From: Chthoniobacterales bacterium
GTDB taxonomy: Bacteria > Verrucomicrobiota > Verrucomicrobiia > Chthoniobacterales > UBA10450
NCBI GenBank assembly: GCA_013697015.1
Contig: JACCXL010000159.1
Coordinates: forward strand, 1 to 8,043
Direction: 5' to 3'
DNA: 8,043 nt
Shown here: in pieces, positions 4,058 through 8,043 of the stretch
Layout: each line of letters begins with the position of its first letter
Position numbering within the stretch: position 1 is the first letter of the stretch
Notes under the pieces: generated by a model
Databases searched by the model: none
What the model was told of the DNA's origin: nothing
What the model saw: the letters and a program-made list of their open reading frames with translations, nothing else
Program-made: the position numbers and the translations under genes

Positions 4058-6367
4058 GTGACACTTGTGAACGAACACACGCCCAGTCACGTCGAAAGCA
4101 GGAACGGACCGCAAGGTCGCATTCTGGTCCTCGAGCCTGACGAACACGTTTCCGCGGCGGTCATGGATGCGTTGCGCGAAGCCGCGCCCTCCGCCGAGGT
4201 CTCCCTCGGGCACAGTTTGGAGGAAGCCCAACGCATGGTGGCCGATTATCGGCCAGACCTCTTCGTTCTCGACGTCGACGCGACTTACGATCTCGGCCAG
4301 GAGTTCCTCTACGATCTGCGCACAAGCCATCCGAACGCCCGCGCCATTGTTCTCACCGCCGTGCATCTCGCAGCGCACCGCGAGCAGGTAGCGGAACTGG
4401 GAGCGATCCACTTTCTTGAGAAGCCGTTCCCGCACAGCGATTTTGTCGATCTCGTGCAGGCGCTTCTCTCGCCCTCGAGCGCTCCGGAAGGGGAGAAGTT
4501 TCAGGGAACGCTCAGTGATCTCCACATTGCCGATATCATCCAGCTCAAATGCATGAGCGGCTCGACCTCAGGACTGGAGTTCACCGGGCCGTGTGGCGAA
4601 AAGGCGCGCGTCTATTTCGAGGGCGGCCAGGTGCGACATGCGACCGCGCCGGGGCAGGAGGGAATCACGGCTTTCAATGAGATTGTGAATTGGAAGGGCG
4701 GTAAAATTTCAGAGGTCTCGGGCTTCGGGGATGTCCCGCCGACGATCGATCTGGACTGGCAGATCCTGTTGATGGAAGCCGTGCGGAAGATCGACGAAAC
4801 CCGAGGGACGAAAGACGCTTCCACAAGCACTAATTCCGTCGGAAACCGCAAAGTTTTAGTCATCGACGACAGTCTGATGCTGCTCAGTTTCGTGAATGAA
4901 ATCCTGACCGAAGCGCACTACCAGGTGGTAACAGCTTCGACCGCCGAAGAAGGCCTCGCCGCGGCGGCGAAGGGAACCGATCTCATCTTGCTCGATTATA
5001 TTCTTCCGGACATGAAGGGCGATGAGGTCAGCCAGCGGCTCTCCGCCGATCGCGCCACCGCCAAAATTCCTGTAGTCTACATGTCCGGATTCGGCAGCGA
5101 TTTGCAGGCGGACGCGCTGCGTCAGCCCAACGTCATCGGTTCGCTCAATAAACCATTTACTTCAGAGTTGTTGCTCAAGACGGTGGAGCATTATATTCCG
5201 AAAAATGCCGTGTCGGCCGATGCCATGAATATGGAGAACGAACCAGCGCCCGAAACGGCAAGCCCCGTCGAACGCTCCGAATTAGCCGACGTCTCACCAG
5301 TCTCCTTGGAATTAGCTGAAGAATCGGCTCGCTCTCACGAAAACGACCCGGTTTCACTCGCCGCAACCGAAAATTTTGAGGCGGCGGCAACGAGCAATCT
5401 GCCCGACATCGCCGCTGCGGCGGTTGCGAGCAGCGCGCCATGGTGGAGCCCTCCGACCTCGGCGCCCGCATGGCCGGAGATTTCCACCGCTGCCCCCGTC
5501 TCGCAGCACGAAGACGCGCCGCAGAATTTTCCCGAGCCCGCTGGGGCCGCGGCGCTGCCTCCCTTGCCCGACCTTCCGGCGCTCAACGGCAACACTTACT
5601 TTAGCGGCGACACCAGTTTCTTCTCCTTAAACTGGGCGTTGCACACGATCGAAAAGCAGCAGCTGACCGGCGTTCTCCGCTGCTTCTGGACAAACGAAAC
5701 GGTGGAGGCCCTCGCCCGGGCCGGCAAAATCGTGCTTGTCACCACGCGTGATCCCGCCCTCTACTGTCCAGAAGCGCCGATCACCTTAGCGAACGTCGAT
5801 GCCGAGCACGTCCAGGCGGCTCGGGAGCGGCAGCGTGAAACCGGTTGTCCACTCTTCATTACCCTGACGCAGGATGACCTTATCCTGCGCGAACCGGCGC
5901 ACCAGCTCGTGCAGCATTACGGACAAAAACTCTTCGCGCAGCTTTGGACCGCGCCGCGGGTTCGTTTTCTTTTCGAGCAAAACGAACAGTTACCGGATTA
6001 CGCAAATGAGATCGCCGTTGAGGAGGACGTCGATCACTGGTCGCTCAGCACATTGCGTTTCATCCAGTTTCCGGATCTTGGGGCTCAACAACCTTTCGCT
6101 CCTTTGGTCGTTCCAGCCTACACGCGCGACGGGTTCGAACGCGTGCAGGACCTGCGCCTGACCGTGGCGGAAGCGCAATTCGCGTCGCAGTTCAACGGTG
6201 TTCGCTCCGTGCAGCAAATTGCGAAAAATCTGCGGATCGACATGAAGTTTGCGCGTCTGACGCTGTTTCGATTTCTGGCGCTCGAGATTGTGGATTGCTG
6301 GCCGGCCGACGTCGCAGCGAAACCGGAGAAGCGCGGATTTTTCCAGCGGCTCGGATTTGGCGATTAG
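4058..6367 (+). CDS. Multidomain response regulator: REC - DUF4388/PATAN - REC - linker - PATAN-like - C-terminal module
   Basis: A 769-residue cytoplasmic signalling protein. REC1 (about 21-137) has phosphoacceptor Asp72 in FVLDVDAT, Thr100 and Lys122 in FLEKPF, but its acidic pocket reads LEPDE instead of the usual Asp-Asp. A DUF4388/PATAN domain (147-247) begins FQGTLSDLHIADIIQL and contains VYFEGGQVRHA; it is the type found in cyanobacterial PatA. REC2 (265-380) is canonical: Asp270, Asp271, Asp313 in LLDYILPDMKGDE, Ser343, Lys365 in LNKPF. A Pro/Ala/Glu-rich linker follows (about 385-510), then a second PATAN-like region (about 514-670; FSLNWALHTIEKQQLTGVLR), a helical stretch (700-748) resembling a winged-helix module, and a basic-aromatic tail KRGFFQRLGFGD. 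No kinase, GGDEF or standard DNA-binding domain is seen, so output is probably by protein contact. In-frame stop TAA at 4016 leaves only GTG 4058 or GTG 4067 as starts. The gene 61 bases downstream is probably co-transcribed. Confidence 0.88.
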   Translation: MTLVNEHTPSHVESRNGPQGRILVLEPDEHVSAAVMDALREAAPSAEVSLGHSLEEAQRMVADYRPDLFVLDVDATYDLGQEFLYDLRTSHPNARAIVLTAVHLAAHREQVAELGAIHFLEKPFPHSDFVDLVQALLSPSSAPEGEKFQGTLSDLHIADIIQLKCMSGSTSGLEFTGPCGEKARVYFEGGQVRHATAPGQEGITAFNEIVNWKGGKISEVSGFGDVPPTIDLDWQILLMEAVRKIDETRGTKDASTSTNSVGNRKVLVIDDSLMLLSFVNEILTEAHYQVVTASTAEEGLAAAAKGTDLILLDYILPDMKGDEVSQRLSADRATAKIPVVYMSGFGSDLQADALRQPNVIGSLNKPFTSELLLKTVEHYIPKNAVSADAMNMENEPAPETASPVERSELADVSPVSLELAEESARSHENDPVSLAATENFEAAATSNLPDIAAAAVASSAPWWSPPTSAPAWPEISTAAPVSQHEDAPQNFPEPAGAAALPPLPDLPALNGNTYFSGDTSFFSLNWALHTIEKQQLTGVLRCFWTNETVEALARAGKIVLVTTRDPALYCPEAPITLANVDAEHVQAARERQRETGCPLFITLTQDDLILREPAHQLVQHYGQKLFAQLWTAPRVRFLFEQNEQLPDYANEIAVEEDVDHWSLSTLRFIQFPDLGAQQPFAPLVVPAYTRDGFERVQDLRLTVAEAQFASQFNGVRSVQQIAKNLRIDMKFARLTLFRFLALEIVDCWPADVAAKPEKRGFFQRLGFGD

Positions 6368-6428
6368 TTTTGCGCGACCCAAGCGGCGGTTCCTGAACTC
6401 CATCCACTATCAGGTTCGTGAGTCGTTA

Positions 6429-8030
6429 GTGCGCATCTCGCCGTTCGGCGCCATCGTGCGGACGCTTACGGTCTCCTGGTGCGCGATCTGCGCGATATTT
6501 GCTCCCGCCCTCAGCGCCGCGACGAAAGACACTGCGCACGAGCGGCATGTCGTCCTCCTCGTTTGGGATGGCATGCGGCCCGATTTCGTCGGCCAGAAGA
6601 CTACGCCCACCCTCTGGCAGCTAGCGCACGAAGGAGTTCAATTCCAGAATCATCACGCCGTCTATCCGACCTCCACCGAAGTAAACGGCGCCGCGCTCGC
6701 CACCGGGACTTATCCGAACCGCACGAGCCTGCTCGCGAACCGCGAATATCGTCCGCGCATAGATTTCCTGCACGCGATCGATACCGGGGACGCAAGCAGC
6801 ATCAAAAAGGGCGACGAAACGAGCGGCGGGAATTATCTCGCGCTGCCGACCGTGGCCGAGCTTGTGCGGGCGGCCGGGCGGCAAGCTGTTATCGCAGGCA
6901 GCAAATCGGCCGCTCTCCTCGCAGATCGGCACGCCGAGTGGACCACTGCGCTTTCGGAGGACAAAGGCCTGACGGTTTTTGCGGCCGCCCCCACGTCGTC
7001 TGCCTTGAGTGCACAAACGCAGCACATGCTCGGGCCTTTCCTCACGAAAGCGGGTATCTCTTTTGCGGATCGGAACATCTACACGACACATGTGCTCACC
7101 GAAATTCTGTGGCGTAATGGCATTCCTGATTTCTCGCTTCTCTGGCTGAGCGATCCAGATCTCACGCAACACGAAACCGCACCCGGCTCGCCAGCCTCCC
7201 TGGCCGCGATCAAGAGCTCCGATGACAATCTTGCGCGCGTGCTCCGTGCCTTGGAGAAGCGGCACGCTCGCGCCACGACAGATGTGATCGTTGTATCTGA
7301 TCACGGCTTTTCCACCATTGAGCGCGCAATCGATTTCGCCAGCCTGCTGCGCCAGGCAGGCTTCGACGCGGTGAGCAGTTTCGACAACGAGCCGAAGCCG
7401 GGCCAGATCATGGTCGTCGGCAACGGTGGCACCGTTCTTTTTTACGTCATAGGGCACGATCCCACCGTGACCGCGAAACTGGTGGATTCACTCCAACGCT
7501 CCGACTGCGCGGGCGTGATTTTCGCCCGCGATAAATTCGAGGGAACGTTCCCGCTCGCCGCCGCGCAGTTAACTACCGCGGACGCGCCGGACCTGGTCAT
7601 CGCGTTGCGCTGGACAGAGAAAGCGAATCAATTCGGGACTGCTGGCTCAATTACGACTGACGCGGCGCGCGGCGTCGGCCACGGCAGCCATGCCACGTTG
7701 AGCCGCTTCGATGTTCACAATATCTGCATCGCGAACGGCCCACATTTCCGGCGTGAGTTTCTCGACATTGCCCCGACCAGCAACGCTGACGTAGCGCCGA
7801 CGATCGTGAACCTCCTCGGCCTCGACCGTCCCGACAAAATGGATGGTCGCGTTCTGGGAGAAGCGTTCGCTAGCGAATCAGAGGCACCTAAAGCCGCGGC
7901 ACACCGGCTCGAAGCAACGCGGCAATTTTCGGATCGCACCTGGCGGCAATGGTTACAGATTAGCACCTACGGCGGCGCGTCGTATCTCGACCAGGGCAAC
8001 GGAGCGAGCGAGCCCATAGTAAACAATTAG
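6429..8030 (+). CDS. Secreted type I phosphodiesterase / nucleotide pyrophosphatase-like hydrolase (alkaline phosphatase superfamily)
   Basis: A metal-dependent phosphoester hydrolase predicted to act outside the cytoplasm. From GTG 6429 the product is 533 residues: basic start, hydrophobic core (about 12-27) and APALSA|A cleavage near residue 30. Superfamily metal and catalytic residues are in order: Asp46 in LLVWDGMRPD; Thr83, the probable nucleophile, with Asn86 in YPTSTEVNGAALATGTYPNR; Asp244 and His248 in DPDLTQHE; Asp291-His292 in VVSDHGF; and His421 in GHGSHATLSRFDVHN. The last block usually reads HG; here it is HA. The pattern is of the NPP branch, which cleaves phosphodiesters or pyrophosphates; the real substrate cannot be read from sequence. 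There is no ATG start: GTG 6456 would give a shorter signal peptide, and TTG 6288 would overlap the upstream regulator. It follows the regulator by 61 bases with no terminator, suggesting one transcript. Confidence 0.87.
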   Translation: MRISPFGAIVRTLTVSWCAICAIFAPALSAATKDTAHERHVVLLVWDGMRPDFVGQKTTPTLWQLAHEGVQFQNHHAVYPTSTEVNGAALATGTYPNRTSLLANREYRPRIDFLHAIDTGDASSIKKGDETSGGNYLALPTVAELVRAAGRQAVIAGSKSAALLADRHAEWTTALSEDKGLTVFAAAPTSSALSAQTQHMLGPFLTKAGISFADRNIYTTHVLTEILWRNGIPDFSLLWLSDPDLTQHETAPGSPASLAAIKSSDDNLARVLRALEKRHARATTDVIVVSDHGFSTIERAIDFASLLRQAGFDAVSSFDNEPKPGQIMVVGNGGTVLFYVIGHDPTVTAKLVDSLQRSDCAGVIFARDKFEGTFPLAAAQLTTADAPDLVIALRWTEKANQFGTAGSITTDAARGVGHGSHATLSRFDVHNICIANGPHFRREFLDIAPTSNADVAPTIVNLLGLDRPDKMDGRVLGEAFASESEAPKAAAHRLEATRQFSDRTWRQWLQISTYGGASYLDQGNGASEPIVNN

Positions 8031-8033
8031 GAG
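8029..8033 (+). promoter_or_regulatory. Shine-Dalgarno-like AGGAG overlapping the phosphodiesterase stop
   Basis: AGGAG overlaps the TAG stop codon at 8028-8030. No start codon with good spacing lies inside the remaining bases, but one could follow just past the window edge. If so, another gene in the same operon would begin there. Confidence 0.25.
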
Positions 8034-8043
8034 TGCCAGGGAC

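Noticed and set aside
3997..4140. Small frame starting MEKKAFLKSRAGKVLSVLPS and overlapping the regulator start in another frame
   Set aside because: It looks like a plausible N-terminus at first, but is out of frame with the regulator, ends inside REC1, and becomes Arg-rich filler after 20 residues. A leader peptide cannot be excluded, but nothing supports one.
6288..6428. Upstream extension of the phosphodiesterase from TTG 6288, overlapping the regulator gene
   Set aside because: The extra residues are charged, would bury the signal peptide and overlap coding sequence; GTG 6429 or 6456 gives a normal export signal.
6621..7457. Minus-strand open frame (278 codons) inside the phosphodiesterase gene
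   Set aside because: It is antisense to a gene with full family motifs, rich in Arg and Gly with no domain; a GC shadow.

Overview
The window looks like ordinary chromosome from a GC-rich, Gram-negative-type bacterium. The gene content fits a soil Verrucomicrobiota lineage (Chthoniobacterales-like), but this is a judgement from protein style and from a twin-hairpin intergenic repeat, not from a marker search. The cell-envelope evidence is a lipobox lipoprotein and a Sec-exported hydrolase. No tRNA, rRNA, CRISPR array, transposase or phage gene is visible.

Left half, minus strand (read from about 2250 down to 1): a translation cluster in the order rpmE (ribosomal protein L31), prfA (peptide chain release factor 1), prmC (release-factor glutamine methyltransferase, cut by the window edge). 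PrmC methylates the glutamine of the GGQ motif of RF1, so enzyme and substrate are encoded together. prfA and prmC are separated by about 350 bases holding a twin-hairpin REP-like repeat, a third perfect hairpin and an open frame with a hydrophobic stretch that I cannot identify.

Right half, plus strand: a divergently transcribed ANL-superfamily adenylate-forming ligase of unknown substrate (2294-3712); a 40-residue lipoprotein gene (3769-3891); a 166-base intergenic stretch with a UUCG-loop hairpin; a 769-residue regulator with the layout REC, DUF4388/PATAN, REC, Pro/Ala linker, second PATAN-like region and C-terminal helical module (4058-6367); and a secreted alkaline-phosphatase-superfamily phosphodiesterase (6429-8030). 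The last two are probably co-transcribed. None of the three large plus-strand genes has a usable ATG start; all appear to start at GTG.

I see no clear new defence or mobile system. The most interesting items are the twin-hairpin repeat between prfA and prmC, the double REC/double PATAN regulator whose first receiver has an altered acidic pocket, and the very small lipoprotein.
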